Assembly (NCBI GenBank): GCA_024699855.1
Contig: JAMPIQ010000003.1
Coordinates: 2,294,001 to 2,358,000, forward strand
DNA: 64,000 nucleotides
DNA from: Aphelenchoides besseyi
Lineage: Eukaryota > Nematoda > Chromadorea > Rhabditida > Aphelenchoididae
Direction of reading: 5' to 3'
Each line of letters opens with the position of its first letter. The first letter of the stretch is position 1. The notes under the pieces are model-generated. The model saw only the letters and a list, made by a program, of their open reading frames with translations, had not been told where the DNA came from and did not search any database. The position numbers were made by a program, and so were the translations under genes. Below, in pieces: positions 42,928-53,070 of the stretch.

Positions 42928-44463
42928 ATGCCGTGTGAAGTTTGTGGACTTAGCAACAATGGCAGTCATTTCGGAGCCAAATCGTGCAGAGCTTGTAAGT
43001 CGAAGCTAAGAATTCGACGAGAATCTTTTTCTGTTTATTTAGGTGCAAGCTTCTATCGTCGTTCAATCGTAAAGAATTTGGTTTACACGTGCAAAAATGA
43101 TAAGAAGTGCAAAATGCAAAAAGGTTTGCAATCTTTTAACTTCGTTTTCAATTCGATGTTTTAGAGCTGCGAAAAAATTGTTCTTTTTGTCGGCTTGAGA
43201 AGTGTATAAAAGTAGGGATGAGACCCGATGGTAAGTTGTTGTTGAAATACAAATTAGTGGAGTTGAGGTTCAGGAATTCGTTTTCACTCTGATTTGAATG
43301 GAACTTTGAAATCTTCTTGTCGTTCTGATTTGGAGTTAACGAATAAACTCGAAACTTGTGTTGAACGTCAGGAAGATCGATTTGTTGAAACTCCAACGTC
43401 AATGGAAAGCACATCGAGTCCACAAGTCTATCAAGTAAAACACAGAACATTTCATTTTAGCACCTTCAGTTACAGAAAACCGCTGGCGAATTTGCATCTG
43501 CCATTAACTCAATCAACGAATCGGTCCTTGAACTACTACACTCGGGTGTCAAAGAATATTTGGAAGGTGAACGTGCTCTCTTGTTTATGCTTTATCCCGA
43601 AACACCGATTGATACTAATGGGCTGGCGGTAACACATGTACGATTTCGTCTAATATGCGAGGTTTTAGTGTCGAAAGATCACTCATGCGGAATTGATCGA
43701 ATTTGAGAAGGGATGTATGCCATTGGTTCTAACTCTGCTAACTAAGTGGTGTCCCATCTTCAATGATTTGCCTGTGAAACTTCAGGTTAGAAAACGCGGA
43801 ATCATTAACTTCTCGTTTTGTAGACAACAGTTCTTCGATCGTTTCATGTAATCTGGTCTCCACTTCTCAAGTGCTTTCTAACAGCAACGTGGACATCGGC
43901 AACGCCTATTGGTGGATTTATACTGCACTATGGTCTTTATGTGGACGTTTTCGATCAGTTTTTCACTAGCGACGACTACCCTCAAGAATCGAGAAAGTGA
44001 TTAGTTGATTAGATATCTATGACTGACTTTCGGGTTTCAGATGCGTTGAACGGATGAGACTTTTAGGAATAAGAACAGCGGAAAAGATGAGGAAAATTAA
44101 AATCCGCGAGATCGAATTTGGAGCTTTAGCCGGAGTTATACTTGCAAATGAAAGTGAGTCTTGATTGTTAGGGCACTCTAATTCGACTGTTGCAGTTGAT
44201 TCGACATTCAAATGCGCGGTTATGTCGATATTCCGAGATCGTATTTTCCAAGATTTACACACAAACATCGCAAGTGTTTATGGCGAACATGAAGTTGGGA
44301 TTCGAATGGCTGCCTTGATTTGTTTGATTCAAGATCTTGACGTGAGTTTCGAACACAGTTTTAAACGAATGTTTTCGTTTAGATTCTTGGTCGCGAAGTA
44401 GTTGAATCAGTTATTGTTAGAAGACTGATAAACAACGGGGCTAACGATCTGTGGGACGATTGA
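42928..44463 (+). CDS. nuclear hormone receptor, copy 3
   Basis: The ATG at 42928 precedes MPCEVCGLSNNGSHFGAKSCRAC; a GTG further upstream is disregarded. Exon 2: ASFYRRSIVKNLVYTC; exon 3: finger 2 ending CSFCRLEKCIKVGM. Hinge 43250-43430, then a full ligand-binding domain over five exons (helix-8/9 motif IREIEFGALAGVILANE at about 44100-44150), ending GANDLWDD. P-box CRACASFYRR. All joins are in phase. It shares the IREIEFGAL motif and the C-terminal layout with copy 2 (41146-42533), so these two look like the closest paralogues. AATAAA at about 44500. Confidence 0.9.
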
Positions 44464-44829
44464 TTGTTCTTATGCATGTTGTCGTAAAGTATCCCCTTAA
44501 TAAAAAACTACTTGATATAAAAGTGATTATTCGGTTTAACGTATTGCTCGTAAACAAAGTTTTTCGTTTAGAAATTGCTTGGTTTTGAATGATGTCAAAT
44601 AAAATTTGAGTTGAATGACATTAATCGTTTTTGTTGAATCAAAAGAGAGGCCCTCCCGGAGGGGCCGACCGTTGATTTACTTGTTTCTTATAAATTTGTT
44701 TTGAATATCCGGGTGTTTTCAGTCCACAAACATTTCCAGCAGTGAGACTGATTGCCATATTAGTCACTTGCTCATGAGTCGAGTTCTTTTCGTCGTTTAA
44801 TCACTACAACAGTGCGAAAGGAGAGGCAA
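44464..44829. other. spacer with short GC-rich inverted repeat
   Basis: Includes the polyA region of receptor copy 3 and an 18-nt imperfect palindrome at about 44650-44668 (GGCCCTCC/GGAGGGGCC). No gene recognised. Confidence 0.4.
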
Positions 44830-45352
44830 TGCAAATGTTAAGGTCTGCTTTCCCAATTCGTTCTTCGGCTTTGATCTCGACCTTCCGCATCCATACGGTA
44901 AGTTAAATTGGATTTATAAATCGAAAAGAGTTTCAGAAATTCGCGGGTGTTGGATGAACATCTGTGTATTTTACTCAACAAACTTCGTACAATCAAAATA
45001 CAAAGATCAGAAGCAGCCTCCCTCATTGGACTCGTTTGTGGGATGAAGGTTTGTAGTTCGCAGTTGATATAAACAATATTGCTCGGTCTCGTTGTTGTCC
45101 TTCGATTATGCAACGTTAGCTAATCAAACTCGAAATCAGATTTTTCGTGATTTGTATTCCGATTGCTCTAAAAACCACGCAGTTGAAGAGATCTTCAGTC
45201 GAATGGGGTCGTTGATACTTGTGTTGAAGAAGTTGAATGTAAGTGCTTACAAATGCTTTTGAGATTACGTTTTACAGCAAATATGCCAACTGATGTTGGA
45301 GAACGTCACGAGCAGCCGACTGTTCAGTTCGCAACCGGAGATCTTCAACGGT
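44830..45352 (+). pseudogene. DBD-less nuclear receptor fragment B
   Basis: Exons at about 44935-45047, 45118-45240 and 45280-45352 read as the C-terminal half of a ligand-binding domain: helix motif LNKLRTIKIQRSEAASLIGLVCG, then ANQTRNQIFRDLYSD and SRMGSLILVLKKLN. The upstream exon (44840-44897) cannot be joined in phase with confidence, and no zinc fingers or N-terminal LBD were found. A truncated duplicate; whether it is transcribed is unknown. Confidence 0.5.
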
Positions 45353-45531
45353 TGACGACAAACATTTCTATTGCAAAAAAACGTTGAATTGTAATGAGTT
45401 ATAAGGTTATTTTACGATTTGGGTGCTCAATTTACGATCGAATTAACGAGTCGCTTATTTTCATGATCGTCGAATATAAATTTACAGTTCTTATCGACTG
45501 CATCAAGATAACCTTCTTTTGTTGAGTTAAA

Positions 45532-46244
45532 ATGCAAACTCTACTGTTATGTTCTCTGTTCTTCTGGCTTGTATTCACTGGATCATCACAAGAGTTTTTT
45601 GGACTATTGGGTTTAGTTGAACCGTTGAAAGAATTCTTTACTCCCGGCAATCTTTTCATTTGATTACTTGATGTTTAGTAGTGATTTCAGGCGGAACTTT
45701 TGTCTACAAAGCAATGTTGGCGAAGGACAGTATGCAAAATCGAAGTATTGGCGCTATGTTTGGAAAACAGAATGTTAAGAACGAAGCAGTTGGTTTCAAG
45801 GCGTATTGTCCAAACTACTATCAAATGCACAAGTACGTCGATCCGACGACCGGTAATAATTGCGCCCTGTGAAGTGAACGATTCTCTTAGGAAATGAGTT
45901 TGTTTTGCCCTACAAGTCCAGTAATCAATCTTGGACAGCCACACCTTTGGACTATTATGTTGTCTCAAAACGCGGAGATTGCAACTGTTGGCGTCAAGTG
46001 AGTTGAAATACGAACATTCTCATAAGCTTGTTATTGGACTTACAAATCTTTTCAGATCGAAATTCGAATTCAACGCAAACCAATCAAGGGTCAAGATCCT
46101 GATAATGTGAAATTACCGAGTGAGTCTATTATCTTAGATTCTATTGACTATTGTTGAGGAATTCGACCTTGTGAAGAAGGAATGTACTCAAATTGGGAAT
46201 TTTACGAAGAAAAAGGTAAACCGAGAGTTTGGTTTACGCTATAA
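45532..46244 (+). CDS. secreted protein of unknown function
   Basis: ATG 45532 begins a clear signal peptide (MQTLLLCSLFFWLVFTGSS). Five exons follow, giving a soluble protein of about 190 residues with few cysteines (one CNCW, one PC motif), many aromatic residues and no membrane segment. The first intron (45647-45690) fits only as GC-AG; the others are GT-AG. The frame is intact to the stop in VWFTL. No family recognised. It sits between a nuclear-receptor fragment and a UGT and shares no obvious relation with either. Confidence 0.65.
45647..45690 (+). other. GC-AG intron in secreted-protein gene
   Basis: Donor CCCG|GCAATC and acceptor TTTCAG join CCC G to GC GGA ACT in phase. No usable GT donor lies between the signal-peptide exon and this acceptor before the stop at 45662. 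Confidence 0.5.
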
Positions 46245-46357
46245 GACGACAAGAATTCCTCCCTACTGTAACGAACCGGTTTGAATAAACCTTTTTTGCT
46301 TTCGCTTATACGAGAACTGTCAATTGAAATACAAACTCGCTCGACTTTTTATTTTGA

Positions 46358-48494
46358 TTATTCTGATTTGGATTTCTTGCGTTGCCAACAATACAAAACT
46401 GCAAACCAGAAAACTCGATAAATGAGGTAAATTGAAACAACAAAAACGCCGATCAAGAACACAAAAACATCACAGTTGTAGTAGGTAATGAAAGACATCT
46501 TTCGACCTTCCATATCCAGATGCTCGTGGACGTTGAAGTTTGCAGCAAAAACTGCGTGTTTGATCATCGTCTCCGTGACATCTTCCGGTTTCTTAGCCAA
46601 CATTTGAGCAATTTCTTTAGCTCTCAGTCGAAAACTGCAAACCCAAATGCATGTGGTTTGTGGGCGAACACTTACCTTTCATTGTCGATTAGTTGTTTCA
46701 AATGATCAACGATATACTCTTTCGTTAATCTCATCTTATCCATCGACAATCCAATGCCTTTGTGTTCGATCACTTTTGCATTCCGCTTCTGATCAGCAAA
46801 CAACGGCAAAGTCAACAGTGGAACACCGGCATGAGTCGCTTAAAACGATTGAAAGTCTAATTGCATGTCTACTGATACCTTCAGCTATTGAGTTGACACC
46901 TAAAAACCCTCATAGCTAATAATTCATTCGTGTTTACAGACCCGTATGTATGAGAAACAACAACAACTTTTCTTGACCTGCAAAGCAAACTGGTGATTGA
47001 AATTGTAGACGTACGCAAAATGTCTTGCTGTGGCAACCACGGTTCGGCAATAATGTTCGCATAGTCCTTAGCGATCTCGTGTTCCGCTTTCTTGTATTTC
47101 TAGGATCATCTTATAAGGAGGTGATGCTTCAAGTAATCTTGCCCAAAGAAAAGTGACGTCTTTGAATTCAGCAAATGCATCCAGAAATGTTCTCTTTGTG
47201 TGATCGGGCATCGCAAAGCTAGGCGCCACCTCAAAACAAACTTCAAGTCGTCGTCCGTTCACTCACTGTTCCGAGACTGAAAAACACAACACCACATTTC
47301 GATTTGTCGAAAATTTCTTGGTATTTCGACGGCAACGACGACACATGTCTTTAATCAATTCCCATCCCGCCAATGTAAACAACCTTCGAAGATATCTGAA
47401 TGTGCTAATTAAAAGAAATATAATCTGCAGAACAAACTGGCCGAGGATAATCCAGAAGACTATCAGCATTTACGAACACAAATTCAGCTTCTCCTGCGCG
47501 TTCCTAAACTCATGTCTTATGCTTTCTATTTTCAATTACCGTGTAATCAAAGTTTGAATTAACTTCTCTTTTGATGACCTCTTCGACTTTTCCTATCAAC
47601 GCGTTCATAGCAAAAAGACGCATAAATACGAGACCCATAAACATATTCTTCAACCGCTCAATAAACGTCATTCGCGGCGTTGAAGTTGAGTGCAGATCGG
47701 GAACAAAACTTTGAGCTGAAGGCAAACCAATAAAACTGGCAGCCAAACTGGACAGTGGCATCGAGTAGACTGCGATATACTTCTTAAGAGCAATGGCCTC
47801 CAATAACCCCAATGAACATGGGTCTAAAATAAGTGAGTGTAATAGCTAGGTTCCATACAACAAACCAAAGTACTCCAGAAGGGCCAAATCAAAGTTTTCC
47901 GCTTTCAGTCGTCTCATCATTTCCTTGTCGCGTAATTGGTCTAAATGTGAATAACATTCTGATAGCATCTTCCTCTCACCTTCACAAGTTCTCGCAAACA
48001 TTGCTCCAAATTGTCCAACACCCTAAACTCCTAACCTCGAATTGATCGTTAGATGTGAACTTACGTGTCGCAAAGCCTTGATCCAATCTTGAACGGTTTC
48101 ATTCGACCAAACAAACTCGTGCATAAACCGTTGATCAAAATCGTTTTCATACGATAATTCACGGGTAATCGTTCGCGCGTACTTAACGCCCGTTTCATTG
48201 AACTCCTTTGTTAGAATTGGTTGGTAATTGACCTAGAAATTTTCATTCAAATTCCCTTGATCAACCTACCACTTTATGACCAGCTTCAGCTAATTCGTCA
48301 GCCAACTTTCCCATGTAAATGATATGAGATCGCGAACCTCGGCTGTTGTAGACCAGAAACTTCAATCCATGAACAACATTGAAGTTTGCGATTAGAATAA
48401 AAACGATCGCCAAGACCTTCACTTTGTGTAAAACAAAGTTTCCAACTTTCTTAAGTACTTTTTGATCAACACACCAACTGCCAACAAAAACCAA
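46358..48494 (-). CDS. UDP-glycosyltransferase (UGT), one in-frame stop
   Basis: Transfers a sugar from UDP-sugar to small lipophilic substrates in the ER lumen. Read 48494 to 46358: a hydrophobic signal segment, then LKFLVYNSRGSRSHIIYMG with the conserved His; substrate-binding half to about 47400; KVVYIGGMG; KCGVVFFSLGT; EPWLPQQDIL; the UGT signature region with SHTYGVNSIAEATHAGVPLLT then LPLFADQKRNA; a C-terminal membrane helix and lysine-rich tail KKSKSE typical of ER UGTs. Exon joins need two unusual points: a GC-AG intron (47100-47142) and an in-frame TAA (plus strand 47351-47353, TTA) between the halves. No ATG was found for the first exon; the true start is probably in an upstream exon. 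Either a recent pseudogene or a base error. Confidence 0.8.
47100..47142 (-). other. GC-AG intron in UGT
   Basis: Donor TGG|GCAAGA and acceptor CCTAG join FLW to KYKKAEHEIA in phase, matching the UGT consensus (VTFIWKY...DEIA). Without it the frame hits stops. Confidence 0.65.
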
Positions 48495-48937
48495 AAACTT
48501 ATCATTTAGCGAAGAAACAAACGGAAAGATTTGAAGTTGCGTTCTCTCGTAAGACCAAAAGTACGATCAAAAGATACAACTTACGACAAAAATTTTTTGT
48601 AAGACTACAAACCGACATCATCGTATTATTGGAACCTTTAGTGGCACACCCAACAGCCGTGTTCAACAAAATAAAAGCAAGTTGTTTTTTAACATATTTG
48701 AGAATTGTACAAACCGACCATAAGCTTGTTAGGCATTTTGGTGTTTACGGTAGGTTGATTAAAGCGTGTTGAGATCGTTTCGAAGCGAGTGATTGACGAA
48801 GATTATGTCTTCCTTTTTGGGTTACGATTACACTTTGTCGAATGAAGGCCAAAGACTATACAATTAGTAGTTTTCGAAAGATTTTATCGAGGGACGAAAG
48901 CATCGAAGTGAACAGAAGATGAATGAACGAGTGGGAA
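48495..48937. other. short intergenic region
   Basis: Contains the presumed 5' end of the UGT. A sequence ATGATAAG at about 48502-48509 on the minus strand starts a hydrophobic frame (MISFWLFLLAV) that could be the UGT's true first exon, but it is out of frame with the next exon. Confidence 0.35.
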
Positions 48938-50199
48938 TCAATGATGACGATAACGTGGAGTTTTGGAGTGAGAGCGAGAAACATAGCGAGAAGTCGGATG
49001 AACAGTCAAATGCTCGATTCCAACACGTGGATTTTCCGATTCTGTTGGCAAAGGAACATCGAAATCGACCGGAACTTTCTTGTCGTCAACATTCAAGATC
49101 ATGGTAATGCGGTAGTTGCAAATGGGTGTTTGTTCGTCTAAAAAATGCTTGAAATAAAAAGTGAAAGTCCCTCAATTACCGTAGACATTCGAGTTGTTGA
49201 TCATTGCGAACGACTCTTCATCCGCAACACCACTAAAAATCTCAACTGAGTAACCAGAAGAATACCCTACGAGCGTTCGGGTCCGTCGATTTGCAGTTCT
49301 TCGTCATATCGACCGGACAAAAGATCTCGAACTGGAAAGTCGGAAGATGGACTGCGATAGCGACGTGGGCGATGAGCCGAAGAACGTTTGCGACCTTCGG
49401 ATTTGAAACGAACTTCGCGTGAAGGATTTTTCCTGAAAAGTTTTGATTACTAATCGATGAAAACAAAACCAACGGAGTTTTAATGTTTGCATCGCGAGTT
49501 TCACGCAAACAATTGCGAAGAAGATGTTTTGGGGCTGTTCCACCAACGATATCCACTTGCTCGTTTCCCATGCCGGTTGGTTCGTTGGTCGATGAAACCC
49601 ATTCGTTGACGACTGCTTTGTCTTCTTCCGTGTAACGACTATCGTCTAGAAGTCGATGCTCAACAGCCAGTGTCCTGTTCCTTACCATCCTTAGACGACG
49701 ATGAGACCTGTTGATTGTGCTTGGATTTGCGTGCTCGCGAAGACGCACGACGTTTCGATTTCTCTTCTTCATCGGTTGACAAGATGCGTTTGGTGGTAAA
49801 ATGAATCGGTTTTAATTGTTCAACACGAGATTGACGTTCACTCTTCTTCTTCTTTCCATGACGAACATTGGCGTACGATGCAACGTTCGAAAGCGCTTGG
49901 CGTCCTTCTTTCGTCAACTTTTGAATTCCGCCACGTAGACGCGAAGTCAATATACTTCCGGTCGAAACGCGTTCCGTCCGAGCACGTTTTCTTGGTGGAG
50001 ATTTTTCGAAAACGTTCACATCTTTGGGGATAGCGTTTGCCACCGTCGTATTGACGGCTTCATCGCTCTCATCGTCCGTAAAGAACTGTGGTTGTGGAGG
50101 CGGAGTTTTGCCAAGCGAGTAGTGGGTACGCTGAAAGGATTCGAAGATAATCGAACTGTGAAATATTGTCGCCCGTAAGCTTACTTTTCCCAAACTCAT
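48938..50199 (-). CDS. basic, probably nuclear protein of unknown family
   Basis: Starts at ATG 50199-50197 with a 15-nt first exon (MSLGK), then a 51-nt intron. Exon 2 (about 50133-49725) encodes an acidic patch (FFTDDESDEA), KRARTERV and many Lys/Arg/Ser runs; introns join in phase to a central segment with GGTAPKHLLRNCLRETRDANIKTP, a basic segment and, after two more introns, a C-terminal segment (about 49140-48938) with ICNYRITMILNVDDKK and KVPVDFDVPLP, ending YRHH. Length about 280 residues. Several basic clusters could be nuclear localisation signals. The APKHLLRNCL...KTP motif faintly recalls Thr-Pro/Leu-Arg motifs of chromatin or kinetochore proteins, but I cannot name a family. Intact frame. 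Confidence 0.6.
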
Positions 50200-50552
50200 G
50201 TTGGAGATCAGAAGAACGAGAAAAATCAGTGAAGAAATCCAATCGACTGTTCGGAACTGCGACCGACGCACCAAATGGTCAACCTCCGAACAAACTTGAG
50301 AACATTGTTTTATGCATATTTTCGTTGAAACAAATTTTCAACATTTCGAACGAGATGGCGGAATTGATCGTCGAAAGTACGAACTGTGTGCTGCCGACAA
50401 ACTACTTTGCATCTTTTCGATTGAGAAACGCACAAGTGGGTTAAAAAGAAGAGTGGTGATGCTCGTTTTCGCGTTTTTTGAACACTAAACAAAGTTCGTA
50501 GAGTTGATAGTGGAGAGGAACGTTGTGAGTTTTATTACCAAATTGCGGTAAA
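50200..50552. other. divergent intergenic region
   Basis: Separates the minus-strand basic protein from receptor copy 4 and probably carries both promoters. No motif stands out. Confidence 0.35.
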
Positions 50553-52645
50553 ATGACTTCGGATTTGTGTTTGATTTGTTCACAGCCGGCTACCGGCTAT
50601 CTTTTCAGTATTCCGGCATGTAATGCATGTAAGTTTTCTGAGAGAAAGTTTGAGTGTTTGTTGTCTTGAAAGCGTGGTTTGAAATTTACGAACATTTCGC
50701 AAGTTTTGTAGATGAAAAAACGTTCGAACACAACGCGGTTTTTCTCGCTAATCATCGCACACAGTTAACGTACAAAGCTAACAAGGAGAGCTAGCCACTG
50801 ATCATCACGATATTTTGACGGCAGTAGCATCGATCGACGCGTCCCGATGAGCTGATTGTCGTAGTGAAGTTCGTTTATTTTGATCTGTTTTCCTTCTTGA
50901 TTTATTGGTTGTTTTAATTGGCCAAAACCCGTTCCGAGTTGTAGTCTGGTAGTTTTCCTCTGGAAGTGTGAATCTAGATATCCGAGCTAGTAAGCGGTCT
51001 GCTTGACAACTTTCTTTTGAAGCTTGCAGGTTCGATTCTCTCTGTTGCCAAATTGAGTTGCTGTTTTGTATTCAGAAATCAAAAAAAAGGGTGAGCGATA
51101 GGTGATTGCAAGGTTTTCAATCGAATTTTTTGCTATTTTTAAAGTCGTTTTTGTAGAACGCAACACTTGAAATTGACGATCGAAGGAATCGAACCTGCAA
51201 GCTTCAAAAGAAAATTGTCAAGCAGACCGCTTACTAGCTCGGATATCTAGATTCACACTTCCAGAGGAAAACTCCCAGACTACAACTCGAAACGGTTTTT
51301 GGCCAAAATCTCGTCCACATTCGAGTTGCGGCAAAAACGACTTACACAACGACAATCAGCTCGTCGAGACGCGTCGATTAATATCGCGATGATCAATGAC
51401 AAGCTCTCTTTGTAAGGAACCAGTGTTGCAATCAACTTGAACCATGTACTAATGAACGACATTTAGGTTGTGCTTTCTTTCGTCGTTCGTGCACTAAAGG
51501 TTGTTCTTACAAATGTTTTCGATCAAATAACTGCGATGTCACGGCAATCAAAGGTGGTTTTGTGCTTCAATGGTTGGACTTATTGAATTGCAGGTAGCAC
51601 TCGACTTGTGTGTAAAGCCTGTCGTTTGATGAAAGCAATGAAAATGGGAATGAAACCAGGAATGGTACAAAATGTTCACAGCTCGATTCGTTGAAAAGAT
51701 CAAGAATTGTTGTTGAATGATGGTGACGGACAAAACAGTTGTCAGCTATCCAACGATTCACGAGTCATCTCTGTTGCTTCTTTCACTGAACAAGTGAGTT
51801 TGCTTTGGTCAGCAACTTAAAGCCATTGGTTCAGGAATCTCAGATTAATAGGAACACTATAGCGCCGATTATGAGTTCACAAACAGATTTACTCGCAAAT
51901 TTAAATCGTGGATTTTACGATTACACTCGCCAACAGCGTTTCTTGTTTAATTTGTTGTATCCCGATCGTGATCCCAAAAAACTTTACTATGTTCGATACA
52001 ACGAGTTCGTTCGAATGAATGCGGCGAGTATATCCTTAATGCACAACGTTTTTACCGATTTCGTTTCTGCATTTGCCGAGTTGAATCCAAACTTCAAAGC
52101 GTCGTTCACTCATTCGTTCTTCCACTACTTTTCATCACTTTGGGAAACCTACCAAACGATTTGTCATTTTCCTGCAGACCCAACAAGCCACTTTGTTGTG
52201 AACTATGGTCAATTCCTCAATTGTTCGCGTATGGACATTTTCTACGCCGATGATCCGAATCCAATCGAATCCGTCAGGTAGGTAGTTGCTTAATCTCTAC
52301 GATTACGATTGCAGGCAAACGAAGGAAGTTGCTGTTAGATTCGAAATACTCATTGAGAAAATGGTTCAAATGAAAGTGAGAGACGTTGAAATTGCCGGAT
52401 TGTTAGGAATAATGCTGTGGAACAGGATAGCTCTTGAATCAACGGAAATGAATGATGTGGCTGATGAACAGCGCTCAAAAGTCTTGGCTTCATTGTATTC
52501 GAACATTCGTCAATTCTTTCATTATCCCGAGTCGGGACCACGACTTGGCAACTTGATTATTATGTTGAATGATATAGAAAAAATTGTTGAGGTTTTGAAA
52601 ATCAGCTGGACTGTTCGACGGATCTTTGATCTACATGCCAACTAA
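50553..52645 (+). CDS. nuclear hormone receptor, copy 4, with in-frame TGA
   Basis: Exon 1 (ATG 50553) encodes the first finger CLICSQPATGYLFSIPACNAC; the last Cys codon is split T|GT across an ~835-nt intron (about 50630-51465) that contains a foldback repeat. Exon 2: CAFFRRSCTKGCSYKC; exon 3: second finger (LVCKACRLMKAMKMGM; the Cys normally in KC is Ala). Directly after the DBD, in MVQNVHSSIR, an in-frame TGA (51692-51694) interrupts an otherwise continuous frame into the hinge. The ligand-binding domain (51840-52645) is complete, ending VRRIFDLHAN. P-box CNACCAFFRR. Alternatives: pseudogene, sequencing error, or separate use of the DBD. Confidence 0.75.
50988..51038 (+). other. tRNA-like A/B box motifs (left arm)
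   Basis: TAGTAAGCGG (50988-50997) and GGTTCGATTC (51029-51038), spaced 31 nt, fit Pol III type-2 A and B boxes. A plausible anticodon loop lies between, but no acceptor stem pairs, so this is not an intact tRNA gene. Confidence 0.4.
51186..51237 (-). other. tRNA-like A/B box motifs (right arm)
   Basis: Inverted copy of the left motif; on the minus strand the B box reads GGTTCGATTCC, a perfect match to the Pol III consensus, followed upstream by the same A-box-like sequence. Again no acceptor stem. Confidence 0.45.
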
Positions 52646-52795
52646 TACATATCTCTTATTGTTTGTGCATTGTTTCTAGATTCGAATAAAGTGAAGCGCG
52701 TTCATACTATCGTTTATTGACACTAAATACAGAGAGATCGGAATGAAAACATTCAATTGATTGGTTATGTACATAAGTGATGGTCATTTTTCAGT

Positions 52796-53002
52796 TTACC
52801 CGAAAAAGCCATAACCACCATATGGCAAGTAAACGGCGTTGTTGGAATAGAGAGCATAGCCACTACCAGCGTTCAAATTGCCACCCCAAGGTGCGAGAAT
52901 GCTTCCAACTGCACTGCCATCAGAAAACGGTCGAGCTTCGATTTGAGTAAAGAAAACGATGGCAACAATCAAAAAGATGAGTTGAGTTGAGAAGAAAGAC
53001 AT
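52796..53002 (-). CDS. small secreted peptide, RP[FY]-GG family, member 1
   Basis: A 68-residue intronless frame with a clear signal peptide (about residues 1-23), then mature RPFSDG, core VGSILAPWGGNL, aromatic/Gly-rich end YGGYGFFG. No Cys and no dibasic site. A TATA box (TTTTATA on the plus strand, 53064-53070) lies 62-68 nt upstream. Shares the layout with the members at 54321, 57204, 58326 and 59113. The C-terminal Gly could serve as an amidation donor (inference). Family not known to me. Could be an antimicrobial, cuticle or signalling peptide. Confidence 0.75.
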   Translation of the reverse strand: MSFFSTQLIFLIVAIVFFTQIEARPFSDGSAVGSILAPWGGNLNAGSGYALYSNNAVYLPYGGYGFFG

Positions 53003-53063
53003 TTAACTGGAGACTTCCAAACGAATTTAATTTTCAATTGATGGCTTAACCAAAAAAGATTGG

Positions 53064-53070
53064 TTTTATA
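53064..53070 (-). promoter_or_regulatory. TATA box, peptide member 1
   Basis: TATAAAA on the minus strand, 62-68 nt before the ATG at 53002. Confidence 0.6.

Larger units (their letters stand above)
50772..51417. repeat. foldback (long inverted repeat) in receptor intron
   Basis: Left arm about 50772-51045 and right arm about 51175-51417 are reverse complements with small indels and scattered mismatches; the best-matching inner ~105 nt (about 50936-51038 versus 51186-51290) are nearly identical. The spacer is about 130 nt. No target duplication was identified. It could be a MITE-like or foldback element, or a tRNA-related repeat pair. Confidence 0.75.

Noticed and set aside
44650..44668. GC-rich palindrome as a terminator or regulatory hairpin
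   Set aside because: Imperfect, isolated and not near a transcript end in a meaningful position; nematode genes do not use such terminators.
50971..51050. Intact tRNA gene (anticodon region TTC-like)
   Set aside because: The A and B boxes fit, but no acceptor stem pairs and the T stem is poor; kept only as tRNA-like motifs.
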